A DNA stretch of 64,000 bases from Mesorhizobium sp. B2-8-5 (lineage in GTDB: Bacteria > Pseudomonadota > Alphaproteobacteria > Rhizobiales > Rhizobiaceae), in NCBI RefSeq assembly GCF_006440675.2, contig NZ_CP083951.1, forward strand, positions 186,001 through 250,000, in the 5' to 3' direction. The notes under the pieces are model-generated. The model worked only from the letters and a program-made list of their open reading frames with translations, searched no databases and had not been told where the DNA came from. The position numbers and the translations under genes are program-made. Shown piece by piece: positions 27,439 to 36,129 of the stretch. Position 1 is the stretch's first letter, and each line of letters begins with the position of its first letter.

Positions 27439-27567
27439 GGTGCCTCGCTAACCTAGCCTGTTGGCCGGGAATCTGTGGTCCAATGATGCGCAACGTCAGT
27501 GGCGATGCAAGGCTTACGGGCGACACCGCAGCCGATGCTTCGAAAATTGGCCGAAACGTCCGTCTCT

Positions 27568-27739
27568 TCGTCATCCACGGGCGAAGCAAGGAGCGGAGCG
27601 ACGCAGCGCAGACCCGAGGATCCATTCCGTTACATCGGAGCGGTGCCGACGGCGCAGAATTCTGCTCCGCTGCATCCTCCGGCCAAGGTCACGGCATGGA
27701 TCCTCGGGTCTCCGCGTCCGCTTCGCCCGTGGATGACGA
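27568..27739. repeat. Long palindromic intergenic repeat, copy 2 of 3
   Basis: The ends TCGTCATCCACGGGCGAAG and CTTCGCCCGTGGATGACGA are perfect 19-bp inverted copies. Inside, CCCGAGGATCCATTCCGT and GGCATGGATCCTCGGG form a nested pair. Similarity to copy 1 extends left to about 27540 (TTGGCCGAAAC). Together with about 100 bp of unremarkable sequence it fills the 308-bp gap between actR and nhaA. Confidence 0.88.
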
Positions 27740-27746
27740 CGCTTGC

Positions 27747-28310
27747 CTAGCGCGGAGCCCGCTTCGCGAGGATACGCTGCAGGGTGCGCCGATGCATGTT
27801 CAGCCGGCGCGCCGTCTCGGACACGTTGCGATCGCACATTTCGTAGACGCGCTGGATGTGCTCCCAGCGCACGCGGTCGGCCGACATCGGGTTTTCCGGC
27901 GGCGCCGCGCGCTCGCCTGAGGTCCGGGTAAGCGCGGCGAAGACGTCGTCGGCATCGGCGGGCTTGGAGAGGTAGTCGATGGCGCCGAGCTTCACCGCTG
28001 TCACCGCGGTGGCGATGTTGCCGTAGCCGGTCAGGATGATGGCGCGGGCATCGTCGCGTCTCTCGCGAATGGCGGCAACGACATCGAGGCCATTGCCGTC
28101 GCCGAGCCGCATGTCGACCACCGCATAGGCTGGCGGATGGGCGCGCGCCTTGGCGACCGCCTCCTCCACGCTCTCCGCCGTCTCGACCACGAAGCCCCGG
28201 GTCTCCATCGCCCGGGCGAGCCGGGTGAGGAACGGCTTGTCGTCCTCGACGATGAGCAGCGAGGTGTCCTCGCCCTCCACCATTGCAACAGTCGTTTCGT
28301 CTCCGCTCAT
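27747..28310 (-). CDS. actR: ActR/RegA-type response regulator
   Basis: A 187-residue two-component regulator that works with ActS to control redox, carbon/nitrogen and acid-tolerance genes. The receiver domain has the phosphorylation site D66 (AVVDMRLGDGNG), the acidic pocket in IVEDDKPF, T94 (ILTGYGN) and K116 (YLSKPAD). A short proline-containing linker leads to the Fis-type helix-turn-helix (NVSETARRLNMHRRTLQRIL), nearly invariant in RegA proteins. The likely kinase gene actS lies 291 bp upstream on the same strand. ATG 28283 is an alternative start. Confidence 0.95.
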   Translation of the reverse strand: MSGDETTVAMVEGEDTSLLIVEDDKPFLTRLARAMETRGFVVETAESVEEAVAKARAHPPAYAVVDMRLGDGNGLDVVAAIRERRDDARAIILTGYGNIATAVTAVKLGAIDYLSKPADADDVFAALTRTSGERAAPPENPMSADRVRWEHIQRVYEMCDRNVSETARRLNMHRRTLQRILAKRAPR

Positions 28311-28532
28311 CTTATCGGCATCCTACTGACTTGAACCACCTCGCCCCGGAACGAATTCTAGCGAATGCGCCTTAAGTCCTTGTTTCCAGGCACGCCGTTT
28401 GCCAAAAAAGCTGCACGGTTTTGGGCGGCATGCCTTACTTTTACGCAGATACAGTCCCGCAAGGGCAATGTCCAATTTTTACAGCCGGCAACAGAGCTGC
28501 CATGCAGTAATTGCAGGGCTTTTCACCGTTTC

Positions 28533-28600
28533 GCAATTCCGGACGGAAAACTACGGCGAAGTCGCCGAGCCCAACCGCTGCGCACTTTTCCTGGAATTGC
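28533..28600. repeat. GCAATTCC palindrome, long variant
   Basis: GCAATTCC (28533-28540) and GGAATTGC (28593-28600) are inverted ends. The reverse complement begins GCAATTCCAGGAAAAGTG, like the copies at 45659 and 49094, but this copy has about 23 extra internal bases. It sits one base after the actS stop codon; the remaining actS-actR gap holds nothing I can identify. Confidence 0.8.
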
Positions 28601-28601
28601 T

Positions 28602-29927
28602 TTAGGCATTGTCGAACATGGTGGCCGACGCCTGGTCCTGGTTGAGGAAGACGCCGCGTGGCCATGCGATCTGCACCACCGCGCCTTCGCCAAGCCCGCT
28701 CGAATTGCGGAAATCGATGGTGGCGCCCGATCGTTCCAGCAAGGTCTTGGCGATGAACAGCCCTAGCCCCAGGCCGCCGCCGGCCTCCGTGCCCTGGCGC
28801 GTCGACATATAGGGCTCGCCGATGCGGTCGATGATCTCGGCCGGAAAGCCCGGCCCGTCATCGGTGATCGAGAAGAGGACCTTGTCATTGTCCCAACTCC
28901 AGCTGACGGTGACCGACTTGCGGGCGAAATCGACGGCATTCTCGACCAGGTTGCCGAGCCCGTAGATGACGCCTGGGCTGCGCTGGCCGATGGGCTCGGG
29001 ACCGATACACTCGCCGGGCCGCAGCCGGATCGAGATGCCGAAATCGCGATGCGGCGCCGTCACCTCCTCGACCAGCGAGGTGAGCGGCATGCGCGACAGA
29101 TGCGCTTCGCCTTCCGACGAAAGGCTGGTCAGCCGCTTCAGGATCTCGCGGCAACGCTCGCTTTGCGAGCGCAGCAGCTTCACGTCCTCGCCGTATTTCG
29201 GGTCCTTGCCGAGCGCCTTCTCCATCTCCTTGGCGACGACGGTGATGGTCGCCAAGGGCGTGCCGAGTTCGTGCGCGGCCGCCGCCGCCAGCCCGTCCAG
29301 CGCCGACAGATGCTGCTCGCGCTGAAGCACCAGTTCGGTGGCGGCCAGAGCGTTGGCGAGCAGGCGCGCCTCCGCCGCGACACGGAATGCATAGATGGCG
29401 GTGAAGGCGATCGAGGCGAACACCGCCATCCACATGCCGGCGACATAGATGAACGGCATCGGCAGCGGCGCGTCCTCATACCAGGGCAGTGGCAGGTGGA
29501 AGAACACCAGCAACGTGGCGGCTATCATGACCAGCGCGCCCAGCACCGCGGTCATGGGCAGCGGCAGCGAAGCGGCCGAGATGACGACCGGGACCGAAAG
29601 CAGCACGCAAAACGGGTTGGTCAGGCCGCCGGTCATGTAGAGCAGGCCGGTGAGCTGGATGCCGTCGAAGGTGAGAATCGCGAAGGCCGAAAGCGGGGTC
29701 AGGCGGTGCGCCGCCGGATAGCGGAAGGTGAGCCACAGATTCATCCAGGCAGAGCAGGCGATCAGCGCGAAGCACATCGACACCGGCAGCGGGAATTTCA
29801 GGCCATAGGCGACGACCAGCACGGTCAGGCTCTGGCCGACGATGGCCAGCCAGCGCAGGCGGATGAGCGTGTTGAGCCGCAGCCGCTGGCTTTGCTGGGA
29901 ATCGGGCGCGCGCAGGATGTTGATCAT
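28602..29927 (-). CDS. actS: ActS/RegB-type redox sensor histidine kinase
   Basis: A 441-residue membrane kinase. Six hydrophobic segments fill residues 25-185 and include the RegB quinone/redox motif GGLTNPF (100-106). The H-box has H219 (AAAHELGTPLATI), and the conserved redox cysteine C259 follows (SERCREILKRL). Catalytic boxes include NLVENAVDFA, ITDDGPGFP and GGGLGLGLFIAKTLL. It senses aerobic redox state and phosphorylates ActR. The two genes are on the same strand but 291 bp apart with a repeat between them, so separate transcripts are possible. Confidence 0.95.
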   Translation of the reverse strand: MINILRAPDSQQSQRLRLNTLIRLRWLAIVGQSLTVLVVAYGLKFPLPVSMCFALIACSAWMNLWLTFRYPAAHRLTPLSAFAILTFDGIQLTGLLYMTGGLTNPFCVLLSVPVVISAASLPLPMTAVLGALVMIAATLLVFFHLPLPWYEDAPLPMPFIYVAGMWMAVFASIAFTAIYAFRVAAEARLLANALAATELVLQREQHLSALDGLAAAAAHELGTPLATITVVAKEMEKALGKDPKYGEDVKLLRSQSERCREILKRLTSLSSEGEAHLSRMPLTSLVEEVTAPHRDFGISIRLRPGECIGPEPIGQRSPGVIYGLGNLVENAVDFARKSVTVSWSWDNDKVLFSITDDGPGFPAEIIDRIGEPYMSTRQGTEAGGGLGLGLFIAKTLLERSGATIDFRNSSGLGEGAVVQIAWPRGVFLNQDQASATMFDNA

Positions 29928-30054
29928 CGACTTACGATTATAACCGCGGGAGGGTAAGCGCTAGTAGCGCTGTAAAGGCGACTTGAGCGATTGGCAGCCG
30001 GTGTTTCGGTTCACCATCATGAGCGCTTGGTGATTGGCCGAGAGGCCTCGCGAT

Positions 30055-30235
30055 TTCGTCATCCACGGGCGGAGCGACGCGAAGCGGAGCGCAGACCCGA
30101 GGATCCATTCCGTTACCTCGATCGTAGAGCGCAGCGGAGCGGAATTCTGAACCGTCGCAACGCTTCGAAGTCACGGAATGGATCCTCGGGTCTACGCGCG
30201 TCGCTTCGCTCCTTGCTCCGCCCGTGGATGACGAA
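30055..30235. repeat. Long palindromic intergenic repeat, copy 3 of 3
   Basis: The ends TTCGTCATCCACGGGCGGAGC and its reverse complement are perfect over 21 bp. A nested pair GACCCGAGGATCCATTCCGT / ACGGAATGGATCCTCGGGTC is also perfect. It occupies about half of the 379-bp gap between hrpB and actS. I see no gene in the rest. Confidence 0.9.
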
Positions 30236-30306
30236 GTGATGAGCGTTTGCGCTAATCGCCAACGTATACCGCTCGCCAGCGAGGCCCACCAAGCTTCTGT
30301 GCAATC

Positions 30307-32769
30307 CTACGTTCCGCGCGGCTTAGCGCGGCTGGTGGCGGGGGCCAGCAGCGGGTTTTCCGGCCAGACATGCTTTGGATAGCGACCGCGCATATCGGCG
30401 CGCACATCCGCCCAGGAACCGCGCCAGAAGCCGGGGAGGTCGCGCGTCGTCTGGATGGGGCGGTGCGCCGGCGAGAGAAGCTCCAGCGTCAGCGGCACGG
30501 TGCCGCCCGCGATCGCCGGATGACGGTCGAGGCCGAACAGCTCCTGCACGCGGACCGCAAGCACCGGCCATTCGCCGTCGTAGCGGATCGGCACGTGACT
30601 ACCCGACGGCGCGTCGAAATGGGTCGGCGCCAGCGCGTCGACCTTGCGCTGCAGGTCGTGCGGGACCAAGGCCATGAGTGCCGACGACAAAGTCGCCGGC
30701 TTGATGGCCGCGAAAGAGGCGTCGCCGGCGAGAAACGGCAAGAGCCAGTCGTCGAGGCCCTCGACCAGCGCTTCATCCGAAACGTCGGGCCAGGGCGCTC
30801 CCAGGCCGCGATGCAGCCAGCCGAGCCGCTGCCGCGTCGTCTCGGCATCCTTGCCCCAATCGAGCAGCGACAGGCCGTGCTCCCGTAAGGCGTCGAGGAT
30901 AGCCTGATCGGCATCGGCGCCCGACGGCGCCGGCAGCATACGCTCGGACAAGGTGATGGCGCCGAGCCGCGCGGTTTCGCGCACCCGCACGGCGCGGCGC
31001 TCGCGGTCGAAGGTCGTCTCGCGCTTCGTCTCGATGCGATCGGCAAGAGCGGCGCGGATATCGGTTTCGCCGACCGGCGCAGCGGCGGTGATGCGGGCGT
31101 TCTGCGCCTTGCCCTGCAGGTCGGCGACCACCAGCCAGGTCTCATTGGCGAGCGGATCGGCTGCTTCGACCATGGCGCCCGAGCCGTTGGCGAGCACGAA
31201 GCGGCCGCGCTCGCCGCGCGCCCTCGCCACCCGATCCGGCCAGGCATGGATGAGGAGCGAGCCGGCGGAGACCGCCTCGCCACCCTGCCCGCCGCCAGCC
31301 TGTCTGGCCAAACGCTCGGCGAGCTGCCTGGCGGCGTTGGCGCGCGGCGATTTCTCGCCGCGAAAGCGGATCAGGCGGCGTTCGAGATCGGCGCTGTCGC
31401 CGCCCAATCCGCGCTCGGTCAGCAATACGGCAAGTGTCGCCGCTTCCTGCGCATGACCGCCTCTCACCGCTTCTGCCACCATATGCGCCAACCGCACCGG
31501 CAATGCCAGCTTGCGCATGGCAGCACCCGCCTTCGTCAGCCGGCTGGCATCGTCGATGGCATGAAGCGCCTTCAGCAGCACCCTCGCCTCGCTGAGCGCC
31601 GGGGCCGGCGGCGGATCGAGGAACGAAAGGCTGGACGGATCGGCGACGCCGAAGGCGGCGCAGTCAAGCAGCAGTCCGGACAGATCGGCCTCGAGGATTT
31701 CCGGCGGCGTGAAGGCGGGAAGCGACGCGGTCTGCTCGGCCCGCCACAGGCGAACCGCCACGCCGGCTTGAGTGCGGCCGGCGCGGCCGGCGCGCTGGTC
31801 GGCCGACGCCTTGCTGACGCGCACCGTCTCAAGCCTGGTCAGGCCGCTCGCCGGCTCGTAGCGCGGCAGGCGCGACAGGCCGGAATCGATGACGACACGG
31901 ACGCCGTCGATGGTGATCGAGGTCTCGGCGATCGAGGTCGCCAGCACCACCTTGCGGCGGCCGGCCGGCGCCGGTCTGATCGCCTGATCCTGCGCCCGGT
32001 TGTCGAGCTGGCCGTAGAGCGGAACGATGTCGGTGTCGGCGGCGACATTGCCCTGAAGCCGCTCGGCGGTGCGCTCGATCTCGCGCTGTCCGGGCAGGAA
32101 GGCGAGCACGCTGCCCTGCTCGCCGGCCAGGGCTGCGCGCACGGCCTTGGCCATGGCGTCCTCGATCGCCAGGCCGGCCGGCCGTTCGTCGTAGCGAACC
32201 TCGACCGGATAAGCGCGGCCCTCGCTTTCGATCACCGGTGCCTGCGCCAGAAGCCTCGCGACGCGGGCGCCGTCGAGCGTCGCCGACATGACCAGCAGAC
32301 GCAGGTCAGGCCGCAGCGCGCCCTGCACGTCGAGCGCCAGCGCCAGGCCGAAATCGCCGTCGAGCGAGCGCTCATGGAATTCGTCGAAGATTACCGCGGA
32401 AACCCCGGGCAGTTCCGGGTCGTCGAGAATCATGCGGGAGAGCACGCCTTCGGTGACGACCAGGATTTTTGTCCGCGCCGACGTGCGGTTCTCCATGCGC
32501 ATGGCATAGCCGACTGTGCCGCCGGGTTCCTCGCCGAGCAGCTCGGCCATGCGGCGGGCAGCGGCGCGAGCGGCCAGCCGGCGCGGTTCGAGCAGCACGA
32601 TCCGGCCTTTGCCCAGCCAGGGCGCGTCGAGCAGCGCCAGCGGCACCAGCGTCGTCTTGCCGGCGCCGGGCGGCGCCACCAGCACGGCGCTGCTGCGCTG
32701 CGAGAGCGCTTCGCCGAGCGCCGGCAGCACGGCAGTGACCGGAAGCTCCGGCAGGGATTTCGTCGTCAT
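30307..32769 (-). CDS. hrpB: ATP-dependent helicase HrpB
   Basis: An 820-residue DEAH-family RNA helicase-like protein. Motif I is APPGAGKTTLVPLALL, motif II FDEFHERSLDGDF, motif III VMSATLDGARV, and motif VI QRAGRAGRTQAG. The C-terminal HrpB-specific domain follows (for example LDWGKDAETTRQRLGWLHR and ELLSPAHRPIQTTRDLPGFW). The family is widespread in proteobacteria; its substrate and phenotype are poorly known. The start ATG 32769 gives MTTKSLPELPV. It is 56 bp downstream of the DMT transporter gene and on the same strand. Confidence 0.95.
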   Translation of the reverse strand: MTTKSLPELPVTAVLPALGEALSQRSSAVLVAPPGAGKTTLVPLALLDAPWLGKGRIVLLEPRRLAARAAARRMAELLGEEPGGTVGYAMRMENRTSARTKILVVTEGVLSRMILDDPELPGVSAVIFDEFHERSLDGDFGLALALDVQGALRPDLRLLVMSATLDGARVARLLAQAPVIESEGRAYPVEVRYDERPAGLAIEDAMAKAVRAALAGEQGSVLAFLPGQREIERTAERLQGNVAADTDIVPLYGQLDNRAQDQAIRPAPAGRRKVVLATSIAETSITIDGVRVVIDSGLSRLPRYEPASGLTRLETVRVSKASADQRAGRAGRTQAGVAVRLWRAEQTASLPAFTPPEILEADLSGLLLDCAAFGVADPSSLSFLDPPPAPALSEARVLLKALHAIDDASRLTKAGAAMRKLALPVRLAHMVAEAVRGGHAQEAATLAVLLTERGLGGDSADLERRLIRFRGEKSPRANAARQLAERLARQAGGGQGGEAVSAGSLLIHAWPDRVARARGERGRFVLANGSGAMVEAADPLANETWLVVADLQGKAQNARITAAAPVGETDIRAALADRIETKRETTFDRERRAVRVRETARLGAITLSERMLPAPSGADADQAILDALREHGLSLLDWGKDAETTRQRLGWLHRGLGAPWPDVSDEALVEGLDDWLLPFLAGDASFAAIKPATLSSALMALVPHDLQRKVDALAPTHFDAPSGSHVPIRYDGEWPVLAVRVQELFGLDRHPAIAGGTVPLTLELLSPAHRPIQTTRDLPGFWRGSWADVRADMRGRYPKHVWPENPLLAPATSRAKPRGT

Positions 32770-32825
32770 CTGGCCCGCATATCAGCGGTCGCGGTCGCCA
32801 TGCAACTTGCCAGACCGGTGCGCGG

Positions 32826-33716
32826 TCAAAGCCTGGTGCGCGAAAACGGGTTCCAGCGCACGGTGCCGAGCCTCACCTCTTCGCGCACCATCGTCAGAAG
32901 GCCGGAGGCGCCGACCACCGCCAGGCCGACCAATGACAGCCAGTCGGGATATTCCTGGAAGAACAGCGCGCCGAGGATGACCGCCCAGACGATCTGCGAG
33001 TAATGCGTCGGCGCGATGCGGTTCGCGGGCGCGTATTTGACCGCAAGCAGCTGCAGCAGCTGTCCGCCGGCGGTGAAGACACCGGCCAGCATCAGCCAAA
33101 CCAATTGCCCGAGATTGGGGAGCGAGAACGACGTCGCGGCCGCGCCGACGCCGTTGAAGACAAGGCCATAGCCGACCAGGGCGCCGAGAATCGTCGTGCG
33201 CTTTTCCTGCTTGGCGAGCGAGCGCATCAGGATGACGCTGGTGGCGGCGAGGAAGGCGTTGGCGAAGGCGGCGAGATGGCCGAGATGCAATTCGCGAAAG
33301 CCCGGCCGCACCACCAGCATGACGCCGAAGAAGCCGGCGACCACGGCCAGCCACCGCCAGGGACCGACCTTTTCCTTCAGGATGACCGTCGACAGGATGG
33401 TGACCAGCAGCGGCGCCAGGAAGATCAGCGCGTAGACTTCCGCCAGCGGAATGGTGGTGAAGGAATAAACGCTGAGCACACCCGACGCGATGCCCGCCAA
33501 GGCGCGCGCCTGCACCGCCCATGGCCTTTTGGTGCGCCAGAAATCGCGCCAGCGTTCGTCATTGGGCTTGGTGAAGAACAGAAAGCAGCCGGCAAACAAG
33601 GTCGAGAAGAAGCCGATCTCGAAGACGGTGAACTGCCCGCCCAGGCTCTTGATGACCCCGTCGCTGAACGAATAGCTTGCATAGGCGATCAGGGCGAGCA
33701 GGATTCCGTTCGGCAT
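32826..33716 (-). CDS. DMT-superfamily (EamA) transporter
   Basis: A 296-residue inner-membrane protein with about ten hydrophobic segments in two EamA repeats; the first includes PLAEVYALIFLAPLLVTILS and the second APTHYSQIVWAVILGALFF. The start ATG 33716 (MPNGILLALIAYASYS) was chosen over far-upstream frames that overlap the divergent deacetylase gene. The substrate is unknown; this group includes exporters of amino acids, metabolites or drugs. Its start is only 21 bp from the divergent deacetylase start, so its promoter must lie inside that gene. Confidence 0.9.
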   Translation of the reverse strand: MPNGILLALIAYASYSFSDGVIKSLGGQFTVFEIGFFSTLFAGCFLFFTKPNDERWRDFWRTKRPWAVQARALAGIASGVLSVYSFTTIPLAEVYALIFLAPLLVTILSTVILKEKVGPWRWLAVVAGFFGVMLVVRPGFRELHLGHLAAFANAFLAATSVILMRSLAKQEKRTTILGALVGYGLVFNGVGAAATSFSLPNLGQLVWLMLAGVFTAGGQLLQLLAVKYAPANRIAPTHYSQIVWAVILGALFFQEYPDWLSLVGLAVVGASGLLTMVREEVRLGTVRWNPFSRTRL

Positions 33717-33737
33717 AGCATTTCCGGGAGAGAAGAC

Positions 33738-34436
33738 GTGAAGATATTGGCGCTGGGGGCACATCCCGACGACATCGAGATATTCATGTTCGGTACGCTG
33801 GCCGCCTATGCGGCGCAAGGCGCAGAGCTGACTTTTGCGATAGCCACCGATGGTGCCAAGGGCGGCAAGGGCGACCCGAAGACGCTTGCCCGCCTGCGGC
33901 GCGAGGAGGCGGCCAAGGCGGCGGGGCTGCTCGGCGTCGAGCCGCGTTTCCTCAACTTTCCCGACGGCGCGCTCATTGCCGATGCAGCGTTGATTTCGGT
34001 GCTGAAGGCGCTGATCGGCGAGGTGAAACCCGACCTCGCTATCACCCATGCGCCCTACGACTACCACGGCGACCATCGCGCCCTGTCCGATGGCGTGCGC
34101 ATAGCCGCATCCTTCGCCGTCCCTGTGCTGCATGCCGATACGCTCGGTGGCACCGGTTTTTCGCCGACGCATTATGTCGAGACCTCGCATCACTGGGAGA
34201 TCAAGGCGAAAGCGATCCGCGCGCATCACTCGCAGGGTCCAGAGCATTATGTGCACAGGGCACGCCTCCAGAACGAGTTTCGCGCCGGGCAATGCAACGG
34301 CGCCGCCGGCGCGCTGGCCGAGGGCTTCCGCTTCGAGCCGACCTTCCCCTTCGCGGATATACGCGCGCTCCTGCCGCCGGCGCCGCCGATCCGGCCGGTG
34401 ACGGCAAACCCAGGCCCCGCCGACCGGGCCGGCTGA
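33738..34436 (+). CDS. PIG-L family deacetylase
   Basis: A 232-residue metal-dependent deacetylase of the LmbE/PIG-L family, which removes N-acetyl groups from sugar derivatives. The zinc-binding motifs are AHPDD at residues 8-12 (LALGAHPDDIEIFMFG) and H-x2-H in YDYHGDHRALSDG. I chose GTG 33738 after GGGAGAGAAGAC because the conserved domain begins at once (MKILALGAHPDD). The substrate is not evident. It is followed after 253 bp by the ABC importer operon; the dyad in that gap suggests separate control. Confidence 0.92.
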   Translation: MKILALGAHPDDIEIFMFGTLAAYAAQGAELTFAIATDGAKGGKGDPKTLARLRREEAAKAAGLLGVEPRFLNFPDGALIADAALISVLKALIGEVKPDLAITHAPYDYHGDHRALSDGVRIAASFAVPVLHADTLGGTGFSPTHYVETSHHWEIKAKAIRAHHSQGPEHYVHRARLQNEFRAGQCNGAAGALAEGFRFEPTFPFADIRALLPPAPPIRPVTANPGPADRAG

Positions 34437-34526
34437 CCGCGGCGGGCGCAGCGTCCGGCGACCATTTCCCAACGATTTCAATCACCCGTTTCGTCATGCT
34501 GCGGCGCAGCAACGAATTCGCTTGCG

Positions 34527-34566
34527 TTGTTTAGTAAAAATGGCATCACTAAACAAATTACTAAAC
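34527..34566 (+). promoter_or_regulatory. Operator dyad TTGTTTAGT-N12-ACTAAACAA plus a third half-site
   Basis: TTGTTTAGT (34527-34535) and ACTAAACAA (34548-34556) are perfect 9-bp inverted arms, and another ACTAAAC follows at 34560-34566. The region lies about 125 bp before the binding-protein gene and is AT-rich compared with its surroundings. It probably controls the whole importer-kinase operon. The cognate regulator is not recognisable in this window. Confidence 0.7.
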
Positions 34567-34689
34567 ATCGGCGGCGCGTCGCGCACCATAGCGACGCATA
34601 GCTCGCCGTGTTCAGGCCCTCGGAGGAGCGAGGGTTGAGGGGCTCTTGAAACCGTCATCCGGACGCGTTTCGCAAATGGGAGGTAAGGC

Positions 34690-36021
34690 ATGAAATCGAC
34701 CTTGAAACTGGCGTTGGGACTGGCCTCGGCGATCTCTGCGTCGACAGCCGTCTCGAACGTCGCGCATGCGGAAGACTTGACGCTGTGCTGGGCGGCCTGG
34801 GATCCGGCCAACGCGCTCGTGGAACTGTCCAAGGACTTCACCAAGGAAACCGGCATCGGCATGAAGTTCGAGTTCGTGCCGTGGACCAATTACGCCGACC
34901 GCTTCCTCAACGAGCTCAACTCGCATGGCAAGCTCTGCGACCTGATCATCGGCGACAGCCAGTGGATCGGCGGCGCCGCCGAGAACGGCCATTACGTCAA
35001 GCTGAACGACTTCTTCGACAAGGAGAAGATCAGCATGGACGATTTCGTGCCGGCAACCGTGGTCGGCTATTCCGAATGGCCGAAGAACACGCCGAACTAC
35101 TGGGCGCTGCCGGCCATGGGCGACGTCGTCGGCTGGACCTATCGCAAGGACTGGTTCTCCAAGCCCGAGCTGCAGAAGGAATTCAAGGAAAAGTATGGCT
35201 GGGACCTCGCCCCGCCGACCACCTTCGACCAGCTGAAGCAGATCGCCGAATTCTTCCAGAAGCGGCAGATCGACGGCAAGACGGTCTATGGCGCCTCGAT
35301 CTACACCGAGCGCGGCTCGGAAGGCATCACCATGGGCGCCATGGACGTGCTCTACAGCTATGGCTTCCAGTATGAGAACCCGAAGAAGCCCTACGAGATG
35401 GAAGGCTTCGTCAACTCCGAGAAATCGGTGAAGGGGCTGGAATTCTACAAGTCGCTCTATGATTGCTGCACGCCGCCCGGCGCCTCCAACAGCTACATGG
35501 GCGAAGGCGTCGACGCCTTCAAATCCGGCCAGGTGGCGATGCATATGAACTTCGCCTTCACCTGGCCCGGCCTGCAGAAGGACGAGAATGTCGGCGGCGA
35601 CAAGATCGGCTATTTCGTCAATCCGAAGGGTCCCGACGGCGACCAGTTCGCGCAGCTCGGCGGCCAGGGTATCTCGGTGGTTTCCTACTCCGACAAGCAG
35701 GAATCGGCGCTGAAATACATCAAGTGGTTCGCCAACAAGGACGTGCAGGCCAAGTGGTGGTCGCTCGGCGGCTATTCCTGCCTGAACTCGGTGGTCAAGG
35801 ACCCGAAATTCCCGTCCAGCCAGCCCTATGCGCAGGCCTTCCTCGACTCGATGGCGATCGTGAAGGACTTCTGGGCCGAACCCAGCTACGCGCCGCTGCT
35901 GCAGGCCTCGCAGAAGCGCTTCCATGACTATGTCGTGGCCGGCCAGGGCTCGCCCAAGGACGCGCTGGACGGTCTGGTCAAGGACTGGACGCAGGTGTTC
36001 CAGGACGACGGCAAGATGTAA
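34690..36021 (+). CDS. ABC transporter substrate-binding protein, sugar/polyol type (family 1)
   Basis: A 443-residue periplasmic binding protein. A signal peptide spans about residues 1-27 (cleavage after SNVAHA) and the mature protein begins EDLTLCWAAWDPANALVELS. Family 1 features include FEFVPWTNYADRFLNELNS and a late AMHMNFAFTWPGLQK strand. The start ATG 34690 follows GGGAGGTAAGGC. It captures the substrate for the two permeases that follow. The downstream dihydroxyacetone kinases suggest a short polyol, ketose or tetrulose, but the ligand is not readable from sequence. Confidence 0.93.
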   Translation: MKSTLKLALGLASAISASTAVSNVAHAEDLTLCWAAWDPANALVELSKDFTKETGIGMKFEFVPWTNYADRFLNELNSHGKLCDLIIGDSQWIGGAAENGHYVKLNDFFDKEKISMDDFVPATVVGYSEWPKNTPNYWALPAMGDVVGWTYRKDWFSKPELQKEFKEKYGWDLAPPTTFDQLKQIAEFFQKRQIDGKTVYGASIYTERGSEGITMGAMDVLYSYGFQYENPKKPYEMEGFVNSEKSVKGLEFYKSLYDCCTPPGASNSYMGEGVDAFKSGQVAMHMNFAFTWPGLQKDENVGGDKIGYFVNPKGPDGDQFAQLGGQGISVVSYSDKQESALKYIKWFANKDVQAKWWSLGGYSCLNSVVKDPKFPSSQPYAQAFLDSMAIVKDFWAEPSYAPLLQASQKRFHDYVVAGQGSPKDALDGLVKDWTQVFQDDGKM

Positions 36022-36129
36022 CCGCTCCTCCCGAGCAACATCGACGCGTCCCGTGCCGCCCTTGGCACGGGACGCAGTTCAGATAAATTCCATAGCCGAG
36101 ACTTACCCGTGACCGAAGCAGGACTTACC

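Noticed and set aside
27404..27625. Open frames beginning MDPRV... at 27404 and 29938
   Set aside because: They are translations of the long palindromic repeats; the shared peptide simply reflects the repeated DNA.
32826..34481. 551-codon frame joining the DMT transporter to upstream sequence
   Set aside because: The N-terminal 255 codons are antisense to the PIG-L deacetylase and not protein-like; the transporter begins at 33716.
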